From positions 26,731,456-26,795,455 of the forward strand of contig OZ024875.1 in NCBI GenBank assembly GCA_964017185.1: a stretch of 64,000 bases of DNA, given 5' to 3'. The number at the start of each line of letters is the position of its first letter. Position 1 is the stretch's first letter. A program made the translations under genes and the position numbers. The notes under the pieces are model-generated. The model did no database searches and had not been told where the DNA came from. It saw only the letters and a program-made list of their open reading frames with translations. This DNA is from Rugalucina vietnamica. Taxonomy: Eukaryota; Mollusca; Bivalvia; Lucinida; Lucinidae. Positions 51,901 to 53,199 of the stretch are shown piece by piece.

Positions 51901-52312
51901 CCCAGGAAAAGTGGTTTCAAGTCAAATCATCTGCACCAATAAGCCTTTATGGTTTGGTTGGATGGTTGTTATATTTCAAGCACTTGTTGGATGTCATGAC
52001 ATCCTCATTTTGGGTAAAAGTCCCATAAAGTGGAGGCAGCGTCCCGACATGACCTTGGCTGTTGACTGGGACGTAAAGCATCAACTCAAACAAACAAACA
52101 AATCAAATAGTAAGCAATAAAGGGAGAAATTCTAAATTGTTTTAAATTTCATATCTCAGAATATAATCCTGAGCCATTTTTCCATATGTTTAAGAATCAA
52201 TAGTTCTTATATTTTATATCTCTTCTTTATTAATCACCTTATAATATCAGTTTTGCACACTTTCTGTCCTTTCAGTTTATGCCAAGTGAAACATGAGGCT
52301 TTTGTTGTATAG
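12817..52312 (+). CDS. MFSD5: MFSD5-type molybdate-anion transporter, 12-exon gene
   Basis: Human MFSD5 and algal MOT2 are major facilitator superfamily proteins mediating high-affinity molybdate uptake. Coding exons: 12817-12964, 20338-20482, 22909-23077, 23698-23816, 24260-24396, 36086-36255, 37211-37281, 38353-38407, 40467-40569, 40925-40992, 41671-41750 and 52276-52312. All junctions are GT-AG and all phases agree, giving 1302 nt (433 codons plus stop; human MFSD5 is about 450). Family landmarks, from memory of the human protein, are GDWLQGPHVYALY, the MFS loop motif GSFADKYGRR built across the exon 2/3 junction, GRLLGGTATSILYSAFESW, TWPENYGNR, IQSLFEGSMYVFVLEWTPAL, FWPSMSTMRGKYVPEE, VMNFFRIPLNL and a VKHEAFVV tail. 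Twelve membrane segments are expected. Oddities are an intron 5 filled by copies of the end of exon 5, and a very small last exon after a 10.5-kb intron. Confidence 0.9.
13190..13310 (+). mobile_element. Worn tRNA-derived SINE fragment
   Basis: GGTGGTAAAGTCTAGGATTC resembles a tRNA-type box A region, GAGGTTCAGCTAGGTGCC a worn box B, and GGCATTAAGCAAGTCGCATT the first part of the SINE body seen at 21430 and 42190 (GAGCAAGACACATTTAC). It is degenerate, with no tail recognised. Confidence 0.45.
13300..13425. mobile_element. Partial family A MITE
   Basis: The end GAAAACATGTCAGTGCAATA matches the terminal repeat of the copy at 34387, and TTTGCTCAAAACATCGATTG with GTGGGTAC matches half of its central hairpin. 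The other half is missing, so this copy is truncated. Confidence 0.55.
13433..13568. mobile_element. Small foldback element with TTGGGTAA repeats
   Basis: GACCATTGGGTAATTACCCA near the left end pairs with AATTGGGTAAATGGTC at the right end. Inside are repeated CAATTGGGTA units in both orientations. It has no ORF and the family is unknown. Confidence 0.5.
14112..14352. mobile_element. Short TIR element, about 240 bp
   Basis: TCATTCGGCGGAGGTACATT ... TTATCGCTATGC at 14112-14150 pairs with GCATAGCGATGATGACAGAG ... CCACCTCCACCGAATGA at 14311-14352 as imperfect ~40-bp inverted ends. No coding content. The superfamily is not determined. Confidence 0.6.
14763..15986. mobile_element. Possible 1.2-kb TIR element with GC-rich end block
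   Basis: GCAGGGATTTATCTGG at 14763-14778 is repeated in inverse (CCAGATAAATCCCTGC) at 15971-15986. The right part (15820-15975) is a GC-rich block with three small palindromes: GGGGAGCTTTGCTCCCC, CAGGGCGTTGCCCCTG-like, and arms GGAATTTTTGTT...AACAAAAATTCC around GGGCCGAAGGCCC. No ORF. The two ends may belong together, but their distance makes this tentative. Confidence 0.45.
16264..17975. mobile_element. Pogo/Tigger-like non-autonomous element, copy 1, with insertions
   Basis: It begins CAGTAGAAGTTCAATGATTT after TA and ends AATCGAATTATCCAAATTGG then ACTA before TA. CAGT ends, TTCGAA-like inner TIR bases and TA target sites are typical of pogo/Tigger. The copy at 37507-38248 shows the uninterrupted layout. 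Here it is interrupted by a tail fragment of the Penelope-like element (about 16683-17093) and by a small foldback repeat rich in AGGGAGAA and TTCTCCCT (17742-17942). No transposase frame remains. Confidence 0.7.
16683..17093 (-). mobile_element. Detached tail copy of the Penelope-like element
   Basis: The segment runs nearly collinear with 53200-53605, including AGTACAAGTAGGCAAAGATC, the AATAGGTGGCCACTCAGTTA block, CGACTTGGAACGATCAG and TCTTCGGTCCTCGTGGTGAA. Similarity stops at CTCTAAC on the right. Because the RT gene at 53816 reads leftward, this looks like a 5'-truncated copy of its 3' part, inserted inside a pogo-like element. Confidence 0.65.
18075..18180 (-). mobile_element. tRNA-derived SINE head, reverse orientation
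   Basis: Read on the - strand, the segment has a box A-like GAGAGCAGTGGCATAGAGTG and a box B-like GGTTCCGGGTTTGATCC at tRNA-like spacing. The SINE body is not recognised. It is not an intact tRNA: the stems do not pair properly. Confidence 0.45.
18315..18450. mobile_element. Degenerate copy of the family B palindromic element
   Basis: It shares AGCTAGAGGCTGGAAATTTC, AAGTAGAGGAATTGTACTAT, the GCGAAAACCTAGGCG part and the TTTTCTCATGAC...GCTC end with the family B copies at 35786 and 41779. The central palindrome is gone. Confidence 0.55.
18530..18879. mobile_element. 350-bp TIR element with TA target duplication
   Basis: CCGTATTCGTTCTAATTAGC at 18530 is repeated in exact inverse at the right end (…GCTAATTAGAACGAATACGG, ending 18879), and TA flanks both sides. 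Internal AAGCGCAC motifs are repeated. The size, exact ~23-bp TIRs and TA duplication suit a Tc1/mariner-type MITE. Confidence 0.75.
19156..19389 (+). mobile_element. Family B palindromic element, copy at 19.2 kb
   Basis: It has ends GAGCCacctcgtgtgAAAACC and the inverse GAGGCGGCTC, a body with CTTGAAATTTCGGATTTA, then the palindromic core GGCGCTGATCAGCTTTGCGG / AGCGAAGCTGATCTGCGCC and TTTTCGCATATGCAGATTG. Fuller members are at 35786-36020 and 41779-42012. About 234 bp, no ORF. Confidence 0.75.
19505..19620 (-). mobile_element. Half copy of family B element
   Basis: CATCAGAAAACCAACAATCT, GCATATGAAAAAACAAAGAC, a worn core with AGATCAGATGTGCAGTAACT and TGACCAGCGCCTTTGTTTTT place it in family B, inverted relative to its neighbour. 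The outer half is missing. Confidence 0.6.
20338..20482 (+). CDS. MFSD5: MFSD5 exon 2 (TM2 and first half of MFS motif)
   Basis: It encodes GDWLQGPHVYALYDWYGMTT then IEILFVVGFGSSMVVGTIVG and SFADK-Y, matching human ADWLQAPYLYKLY and the TM2 region. The acceptor is TTTTCAG at 20331-20337 and the donor TA|GTAAGT. It starts in phase 1 and ends in phase 2, splitting the Tyr codon of the DKYGRR loop motif. Confidence 0.9.
20957..21183 (-). mobile_element. Family B palindromic element, inverted copy
   Basis: It begins GAGCCACTGCATCAGAAAAC, has the core GATGATCAGCTTCTCAGAAG / CTGATCAGCGCCTTTG, then AGTTCAATTCTTCTACTTTT, the complement of the family's AGTAGAGGAATTG block, and ends GATTTTCTCACATTGCGGCT. 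The orientation is opposite to the 19156 copy. Confidence 0.75.
21340..21600 (+). mobile_element. tRNA-derived SINE with clear head and body
   Basis: The head is GGTGGCCTAGTGTTAGAGCA (box A-like) and TCCTGGGTTCGATCTCC (box B-like) at normal tRNA spacing, so it could carry a pol III promoter. The body reads CTTGAGCAAGACACATTTAC and GGCTCCATCCCGACATGACT. Related bodies occur at 23235, 42108 and 51935. A true tRNA is excluded because the acceptor stem does not pair. Confidence 0.75.
22172..22432 (-). mobile_element. Family B palindromic element, inverted copy
   Basis: GAGCTGCGTCATGAGAAAAC at the left end, a core with GATCAGCTTCACAGTAAGTG / TGATGCTGATCAGTGCC, then AGTACAATTCCTCTACTTTG and the far end TTTGTTTTCTCATGAC. 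The core palindrome is slightly expanded compared with the other copies. Confidence 0.7.
22909..23077 (+). CDS. MFSD5: MFSD5 exon 3 (TM3-TM4)
   Basis: It encodes the rest of the loop motif, GRR, then FNCILYGILYGLACITKHFN, FWILMIGRLLGGTATSILYS and AFESWLIHEHNK, closely paralleling human VGRALGGLSTALLFSAFEAWYIHEH. The acceptor is TGTTTCAG, the donor AAG|GTAGGA, ending in phase 0. Confidence 0.9.
23235..23405 (+). mobile_element. SINE body fragment in MFSD5 intron 3
   Basis: It shares CTTCAGCAAGACACATTTAC, the AAGCATTGGCTCTATCCCAC block and ACAGAAAAATTGTTGACTTG with the SINE at 21340. The tRNA-like head is worn (CTAGTATCAGGTTCTGTCC). Confidence 0.6.
23698..23816 (+). CDS. MFSD5: MFSD5 exon 4 (TM5)
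   Basis: It encodes HGFDSELLGNIFSLGILGNS and LVAICAGIVAQWFADQFGFV, equivalent to the human FWNHVLAVVAGVAAEAVASW region. The acceptor is TATTCAG, the donor TTTGT|GTAAGT, ending in phase 2. Confidence 0.85.
24260..24396 (+). CDS. MFSD5: MFSD5 exon 5 (TM6 and loop), source of the 74-bp array
   Basis: It encodes APFDVSLTILMIMCVIIVMT, WPENYGNRTGSVRASMVNAA and TSIKEG, matching human RNWGENYDRQR and the following cytoplasmic loop. The acceptor is a T-run ending TTTTTTCAG; the donor is AAAGAAG|GTAAGC at 24396/24397. Joining to exon 6 completes a Gly/Asp codon and gives SIKEDSKV-type sequence that aligns without a gap to the human loop, so this first donor is the right one. The last 64 nt (24333-24396) are the part repeated in the array. 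If not spliced here, translation reads KPTMAIERAVSEHPWSTLLH and stops at 24462-24464. Confidence 0.85.
24333..33831 (+). repeat. 74-bp minisatellite made of exon-5 end plus splice donor, about 128 copies
   Basis: Each unit is the final 64 nt of exon 5 (from TATGGCAATAGAAC to ATAAAAGAAG) followed by 10 nt of intron (GTAAGCCTAC). The spacing is 74 bp from 24333 to 24407 and stays so nearly throughout. Length exceptions are a 26-bp partial unit at about 26400, a 5-bp shortening at about 28986 and 30831, an extra ~20 bp at 31861 and a small deletion near 33444. Substitutions are few and recurrent (CGGGCAG/CTGGCAG, CCGAGC/CCAAGC, CAACGC/CAGCGC). Nearly every unit keeps GTAAGC, with rare variants such as GTAAGT at 29896. 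Most keep AATAAA. The array occupies most of intron 5. Confidence 0.95.
34387..34594. mobile_element. Family A foldback MITE, fullest copy
   Basis: The ends are GAAAACATGTCCGTGCAA (34387) and its near-inverse TTGCATGGGCATGTTTTC (ending 34594). Inside is a CCCCACTTTTATATAGTAAA ... GGGGTTTGCAG block, then a near-perfect hairpin of TTATTTTTGCTC...CATAGATTG around GTAC. About 208 bp without coding sequence. Other copies lie at 1-213 and 13300-13425. Confidence 0.8.
34692..34910 (+). mobile_element. Family B palindromic element
   Basis: The left end is GGGCCGCGACGCGAGAAAAC, followed by AGGCTAGAGGCTTGAAATTT, AAGTAGAGGAATTGTACTAT and the core GGCGCTGATCAGCTTCGCAG / CGCGAAGCTGATCTGTGCC. The right end TGTTTTCACACATTAGGGG is worn. 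Confidence 0.75.
35492..35702. mobile_element. TACTGTA MITE, copy 1 of 3
   Basis: It starts ACTGTAAATTAGGAAAGGTT and GCGAGAACTTAATTTTCGC and ends AAAATTTCGGAACTTACAGTA, an imperfect inverse of the start. Bases CTCGCTAATAAAGAGT in the middle are shared with 42505-42712 and 59523-59737. About 210 bp, with TA-like target sites. Confidence 0.7.
35786..36020 (+). mobile_element. Family B palindromic element, near-complete
   Basis: It has clear terminal repeats: GAGCCTGTGCATGAGAAAAC CAACAATTTGG at the left and CAGATTGTTGGTTTTCTCAT GCGGCGGCTC at the right. The body has CACAAACCAGGCTGTACAGA and GGCTGGAAATTTCGGATTTA, then the core GGTGCTGATCAGCTTCGCAG / TACTGCGAAGCTGATCTGCG. At 235 bp this is a good reference copy. 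It ends 65 bp before MFSD5 exon 6. Confidence 0.8.
36086..36255 (+). CDS. MFSD5: MFSD5 exon 6 (TM7, acidic loop)
   Basis: It encodes DSKVLCLGLIQSLFEGSMYV, FVLEWTPAL, then TPEHKEKQEDNDGHRGSIPH and GHIFAGFM. Human has DRRVLLLGTIQALFESVIFIFVFLWTPVL here. The charged insert between WTPAL and the next membrane segment is longer than in human. The acceptor is ATTTCCAG, the donor ATG|GTAGGT, phase 1 in and phase 0 out. Confidence 0.9.
36299..36489 (-). mobile_element. Family B palindromic element, inverted, shortened
   Basis: It shares CAGTAACTGCAAAGCTGATC, the AACGCCTTTGTTTTCGCTAC block, AGTACAATTCCTCTTCTTTC and the far end TGTTGGTCTTCTCTTGCACA GGCTC with the family. One arm of the core palindrome is missing, leaving about 190 bp. 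Confidence 0.7.
36593..36871 (+). mobile_element. Family B palindromic element with doubled core
   Basis: The usual order from GAGCCAGTAAGTGAGAAAAC to TGGTTTTCCCATGCGGGGAC TC. The core block (TGTGGTGAAAACAAAGGTGC ... GAAGCTGATCTGC, about 57 bp) is present twice in tandem at about 36714-36827. The two core copies look identical. Confidence 0.75.
37211..37281 (+). CDS. MFSD5: MFSD5 exon 7 (TM8)
   Basis: It encodes VAIMIGSSLFKLLSKYSNTE and SFMR, parallel to human MAASLLGSSLYRIATSKRYH. The acceptor is TTTTTCAG and the donor ATGAG|GTATGT; it ends in phase 2. Confidence 0.85.
37507..38248. mobile_element. Pogo/Tigger-like non-autonomous element, copy 2
   Basis: TA precedes CAGTAGAAGTTCAATAATTC GAA. 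The right end GTTCGAATTATCCAAATTGG ACTG is followed by TA. The inside is collinear with 16264-17975, for example TTTATAAGAGGTTTATCATA, ATGGATCATCACCTAAT and CCATCAAATGTCTTCGAAAA. It is 742 bp with no transposase, and shorter than copy 1 because it lacks the later insertions. It ends about 100 bp before MFSD5 exon 8. Confidence 0.75.
38353..38407 (+). CDS. MFSD5: MFSD5 exon 8 (TM9)
   Basis: A 55-nt exon encoding VVLGISAVSLATPVFLPH after a split Arg codon. The acceptor is TTATCTTTCAG and the donor CAT|GTAAGT. It starts in phase 2, ends in phase 0, and both neighbours fit. Confidence 0.8.
38441..38894 (+). repeat. Tandem 227-bp duplication in MFSD5 intron 8
   Basis: The block starting TTGCTTTTTTTCAATCATTT at 38441 recurs at 38668, and I could find no difference between the copies by eye (both end TTGACATTAAAACTAAC). 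Such identity means a very recent duplication or an assembly artefact. Confidence 0.85.
38895..40466 (+). other. MFSD5 intron 8, remainder
   Basis: I see no repeat boundary, RNA gene or convincing exon in this 1.6 kb. Short open stretches on both strands lack motifs. The intron ends with the acceptor CTTTTTCAG at 40466. Confidence 0.5.
40467..40569 (+). CDS. MFSD5: MFSD5 exon 9 (TM10)
   Basis: It encodes SQTCVFIAFLVFEVCVGIFW and PSMSTMRGKYVPEE, very close to human SFIAFLLIELACGLYFPSMSFLRRKVIPE. The donor GGAAA|GTATGT ends it in phase 1. Confidence 0.9.
40925..40992 (+). CDS. MFSD5: MFSD5 exon 10 (TM11)
   Basis: It encodes RATVMNFFRIPLNLIVVVIL LQ, the counterpart of human GVLNWFRVPLHSLACLGLLVL. 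The acceptor is AATTCCAG and the donor CAG|GTATAG; it ends in phase 0. Confidence 0.9.
41205..41535. repeat. Inverted CGAGTTG-rich repeat in MFSD5 intron 10
   Basis: The heptamer CGAGTTG or a one-base variant occurs about six times in the left half (TACGAGTTGGC, GCGAGTTGCC, CACGAGTTGG). The complement CAACTCGTAGG appears in the right half, so the block looks like a worn foldback. No coding content. The same heptamer recurs at 10970-11110 and 44010-44140. Confidence 0.5.
41671..41750 (+). CDS. MFSD5: MFSD5 exon 11 (TM12)
   Basis: It encodes NLDRTVIFESCVVFLSLATV FQHWLF plus two bases of the next codon, equivalent to the last human membrane segment (MFSICSAVMVMALLAVVGLF). The acceptor is TCATTTCAG and the donor TTCAG|GTAACT; it ends in phase 2. 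Confidence 0.85.
41779..42012 (+). mobile_element. Family B palindromic element
   Basis: GAGCCTGTGCTTGAGAAAAC at the left end and GATTGTTGGTTTTCCCATGT GGCGACTC at the right. The core is GGCGATGATCAGCTTTGCAG / TACCGCGAAGCTGATCTGCG. It is 234 bp and nearly complete, and lies 28 bp after exon 11. Confidence 0.8.
42108..42312 (+). mobile_element. tRNA-derived SINE
   Basis: The head has GGTGGTTTAGTGGTAGTGTA (box A-like) and GAGGTCCTAGGTTTGATACC (box B-like). The body has CTGGAGCAAGTCAATTATAA, AGCATTGGCTTCATCCCAAC and a C/A-rich tail AACCAAACAAAACC. It is related to the SINE at 21340. Confidence 0.65.
42505..42712. mobile_element. TACTGTA MITE, copy 2 of 3
   Basis: It runs from TACTGTAGATCAAGAAATAT TTGCGAGAAC to AGTTTCCAAAATTACAGTA, with CTCGCTAATAAAGAGTCACT inside. 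Same layout and size as the copies at 35492 and 59523. Confidence 0.75.
42931..43870 (+). mobile_element. Pearl-like element with 151-bp tandem repeats
   Basis: The left end ATACCCCGCCACTT and a small hairpin GCGGGGTA are matched at the right end by GTGGCGGGGTAT. A (CCGT)n microsatellite (GTCCGTCCGTGCGTCTGTCC) leads into about five tandem units of 151 bp, marked by TCTATCTTGAGCATTTAT at 43046, 43197, 43348 and 43499; later units decay. A GC end hairpin, ACGG-type microsatellite and ~150-bp core repeats are the published layout of pearl elements from bivalves, thought to be non-autonomous Helitron relatives. I infer membership from layout only. Confidence 0.7.
44010..44142 (+). repeat. Array of a GTGGGGCGAGTTGTCTT motif
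   Basis: About six copies of GTGGGGCGAGTTGTCTTTC, spaced 15-25 bp, run across the segment (variants GTGGGGCTAGTTGTC, ATGGGGAGAGTTGTC, GGGGCGAGATTTA). G-rich on one strand. The function is unknown. Confidence 0.8.
44264..45518. mobile_element. 1.26-kb TIR element, TA target sites
   Basis: CACCTGGACCTCGATAAAAC ACG at the left end is matched by CGTGTTATAAAGAGGTCCAG GTG at the right, with TA on both flanks. The internal sequence is AT-rich, with no transposase frame longer than a short open stretch at 44677-44874. TA sites and TIRs suggest a Tc1/mariner-pogo group non-autonomous element. Confidence 0.7.
45580..48810 (-). CDS. Intact-looking LINE protein: endonuclease, RT, C-terminal zinc finger
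   Basis: One uninterrupted frame of 1076 codons. Residues 1-250 are an APE-type endonuclease: WNVRTL (6-11), LSETRL (41-46), GDFNARVG (153-160), SWMHP (210-214) and a final DH (249-250). Residues ~490-800 are the reverse transcriptase: SGKAPGADAIPAEVYK, FVDLTKAFDTVSRDGLW (628-644), NGVKQGCVMAPTLFS and catalytic YADD (749-752). Then come YLGSTLS, LLYACETWTVYQRHAKRLNH and a basic region. The end carries a C2H2-like finger, CSTCNRQF...GLVSHQRTH. All catalytic landmarks are present, so the copy may still be able to make its protein. The clade is uncertain (I- or RTE-related by style). It lies antisense in MFSD5 intron 11. The full element probably extends from about 45545 to 49320, with non-coding ends. 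Confidence 0.9.
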   Translation of the reverse strand: MRIGAWNVRTLMDSAGSNRPQRRTALVGRELGRHGIQIAALSETRLADVGEIKEVGAGYTFFWSGRKSEERREAGVGFAIKTELVGKLSGLPKGINDRLMTLRLPLSGNKHATIVSAYAPTMTNPDEVKDKFYNDLDDIISATPRTDKLILLGDFNARVGTDHQTWEGVIGPEGVGKCNSNGLLLLRKCAEHDLLITNTVFRLPNRNKTSWMHPRSKHWHLIDYVIVRRTDRQDVRVTKTMCGADCWTDHRLVVSKLNLRIQPARRPQGKKAAKRLDVSKLNQDSMRQTFLTDICNQLDAINLSSENPEENWTVFHKTVHSSAATTLGHPSRKHQDWFDENDDEIQKLLEEKHRLHKAHQDDTSSVSKKAAYSNVCKTVQTKLRDMQDSWLRKKTEEIQSFADRKDMKKFHDALKTIYGPKSSGATTLLSADGNTLLTDKEAILKRWAEHFNSVLNRPSSVNEDAIDRLPQIECNVLLDEFPTVMETRKAVQQLSSGKAPGADAIPAEVYKAGGLPMAEKLTELFHCMWRKEAIPQEFKDASIIHLYKRKGNPQVCDNHRGISLLSIAGKILAKILLNRLNVHLDQKGLIPESQCGFRKDRGTIDMIFTARQLQEKCQEQNVDLYMTFVDLTKAFDTVSRDGLWKIMAKFGCPPRFIAMVRQFHDGMQARVQNDGEFSEPFEVTNGVKQGCVMAPTLFSMMFSAMLMDAFQDSDTGFPIRYRFDGNIFNLRRLQAKTKVQTDVLDELLYADDMDKNASSEAKMQRAMDQVSQSCDNYDLTISTKKTEVVHQPAPGKPYNEPTITVNGEKLKVVDKFTYLGSTLSRAVHIDDEVTARIAKASVAFGRLRANVWERNGIKLDTKLKVYKAVVLPTLLYACETWTVYQRHAKRLNHFHLSCLRKLLKIKWQDKIPDTEVLKKAGMQSMHTVLKLAQLRWTGHVIRMPDERLPKKVFYGELQEGKRSQGGQKKRYKDTLKASLKDFDIPIGSWEQTAQERSKWRGLINKGAALHEKKRICEAERKRRERKANTNGPPADSMTLTCSTCNRQFRARIGLVSHQRTHQHTRTYSRNNDGLSH
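50297..51611. mobile_element. 1.3-kb element with ~105-bp TIRs and 5-bp target duplication
   Basis: The left end CACGGCTAACAAACCTTTAA ATGCGTAACC is repeated in inverse at the right end for about 105 bp, through TTCTTGGTCTTCATATGCGC and AGGTAAACAAA, with few mismatches. AATTA stands on both sides (50292-50296 and 51612-51616). Ends beginning CAC and a 5-bp duplication would fit Transib-like elements, but other CAC-ended groups exist. No transposase frame was recognised; the open stretch 50401-50619 has no motif. Confidence 0.7.
51935..52110 (+). mobile_element. SINE body and tail
   Basis: CACTTGTTGGATGTCATGAC, GGCAGCGTCCCGACATGACC, GTTGACTGGGACGTAAAGCA and a tail AACTCAAACAAACAAACAAA. The CCCGACATGAC block is shared with the SINE at 21340. 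The tRNA-like head is absent. Confidence 0.55.
52276..52312 (+). CDS. MFSD5: MFSD5 exon 12, 37-nt last coding exon
   Basis: After a strong pyrimidine tract and TTTCAG, the exon completes a Ser codon in phase and reads LCQVKHEAFVV then TAG. With exon 11 this gives LFSLCQVKHEAFVV, aligned with the human end LFTVVRHDAELRV. The agreement of phase, acceptor quality and the V(K/R)H(E/D)A motif is why I choose it among the possible acceptors in the 10 kb downstream. A weak ATTAAA follows at 52316 and AATAAA near 52910. Confidence 0.7.
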
Positions 52313-52376
52313 TCATTAAAGCTTCAGTAGTAAATCACATTACATGGTCTACAACATCAGGTATCTGAGCCACTGC

Positions 52377-52597
52377 GAGAAAACCAGTCTTCTGGGTTTC
52401 CGACCAGGTCTGACACAAAACGGCCTGTGCAGCTATAGAAGATGGCTAGAAGCATGAAATTTCGGATTTAAGAAGAAGAGGAATGTTGTATCCATGTAGC
52501 GAAATCAAAGGCGCTGATCAGCTGTGCAGTTACTGCACAGCTGATCTGTGCCTTTGTTTTCGCATAGGCAAAATCTGGTTTTCTCTTGATGCGGCTC
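52377..52597 (+). mobile_element. Family B palindromic element in the MFSD5 3' region
   Basis: GAGCCACTGCGAGAAAACCA at the left end, a core GGCGCTGATCAGCTGTGCAG / TACTGCACAGCTGATCTGTG, and the end TCTGGTTTTCTCTTGATGCG GCTC. The core differs from the other copies by matched changes in both arms (TGTGCAG/CTGCACA instead of TTCGCAG/CTGCGAA), so the palindrome is kept. It starts 65 nt after the MFSD5 stop and would lie in the 3' UTR if the mRNA ends later. Confidence 0.75.
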
Positions 52598-52599
52598 AT

Positions 52600-53195
52600 C
52601 TAGTACCTTACAGCAGCACATTATACACTAATTCCAATTGATCAGTTCATAGACAGAATGTAGAGGCAACTGTCGAGAAACAAAATTTGTGCTTCCCATC
52701 AATGAATATTTCTCATAGCCCTGAATTTTGGAATGTGCACATTGCTTTTCAAATGTAGACCATCAAGTGCAGTGTATTATCATACAGCATTATTTGCTTT
52801 CTTGAGACTTCTTGTTTTCATTTTGAACTCCTCCCAATATAACAGTACATGTATTTAGATTTTCAAAGTGTTCTAAGCGACCAGCAAATGGCTACTTATT
52901 TTAGTTACAATAAAAAATTCAACAAATCAAAAAGCAAATGGTGGTATGTCTTAAATTTGAAAGAGTTTAGATGGCATAACCATCACATATTGGCCAAATT
53001 TAGTTGGGGTATACGTAAGTGGTTATAAACATAAAGTTTGTTTCCGACAGTGATATTTTTATCAGTTCTCCATAAATTCTTGAGCCATGCCATGAGAAAA
53101 TCTGTTTTTGAGGTGATGGTCTGAAACTGATAGGTTCACTACAGATGAATAGTGCAGCAGCAAAGATTGTAACAACTTAGGAGCTGATCAGAAAA
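52600..53195. other. Spacer after MFSD5, possible 3' UTR
   Basis: AT-rich sequence with AATAAA near 52910. No other gene is seen. CCATGCCATGAGAAAATCTG at 53085-53105 may be a worn scrap of a family B end. Confidence 0.35.
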
Positions 53196-53199
53196 AAAA

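Larger units (their letters stand above)
41751..52275 (+). other. MFSD5 intron 11, 10.5 kb
   Basis: A long intron packed with insertions described separately: a family B element, two SINEs, a TACTGTA MITE, a pearl-like element, a GGGGCGAGTTGTC array, two TIR elements and a full-length antisense LINE. Stretches without a recognised feature are about 49330-50290 and 51620-51930. The acceptor has a good pyrimidine tract ending CTGTCCTTTCAG at 52275. Confidence 0.6.
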
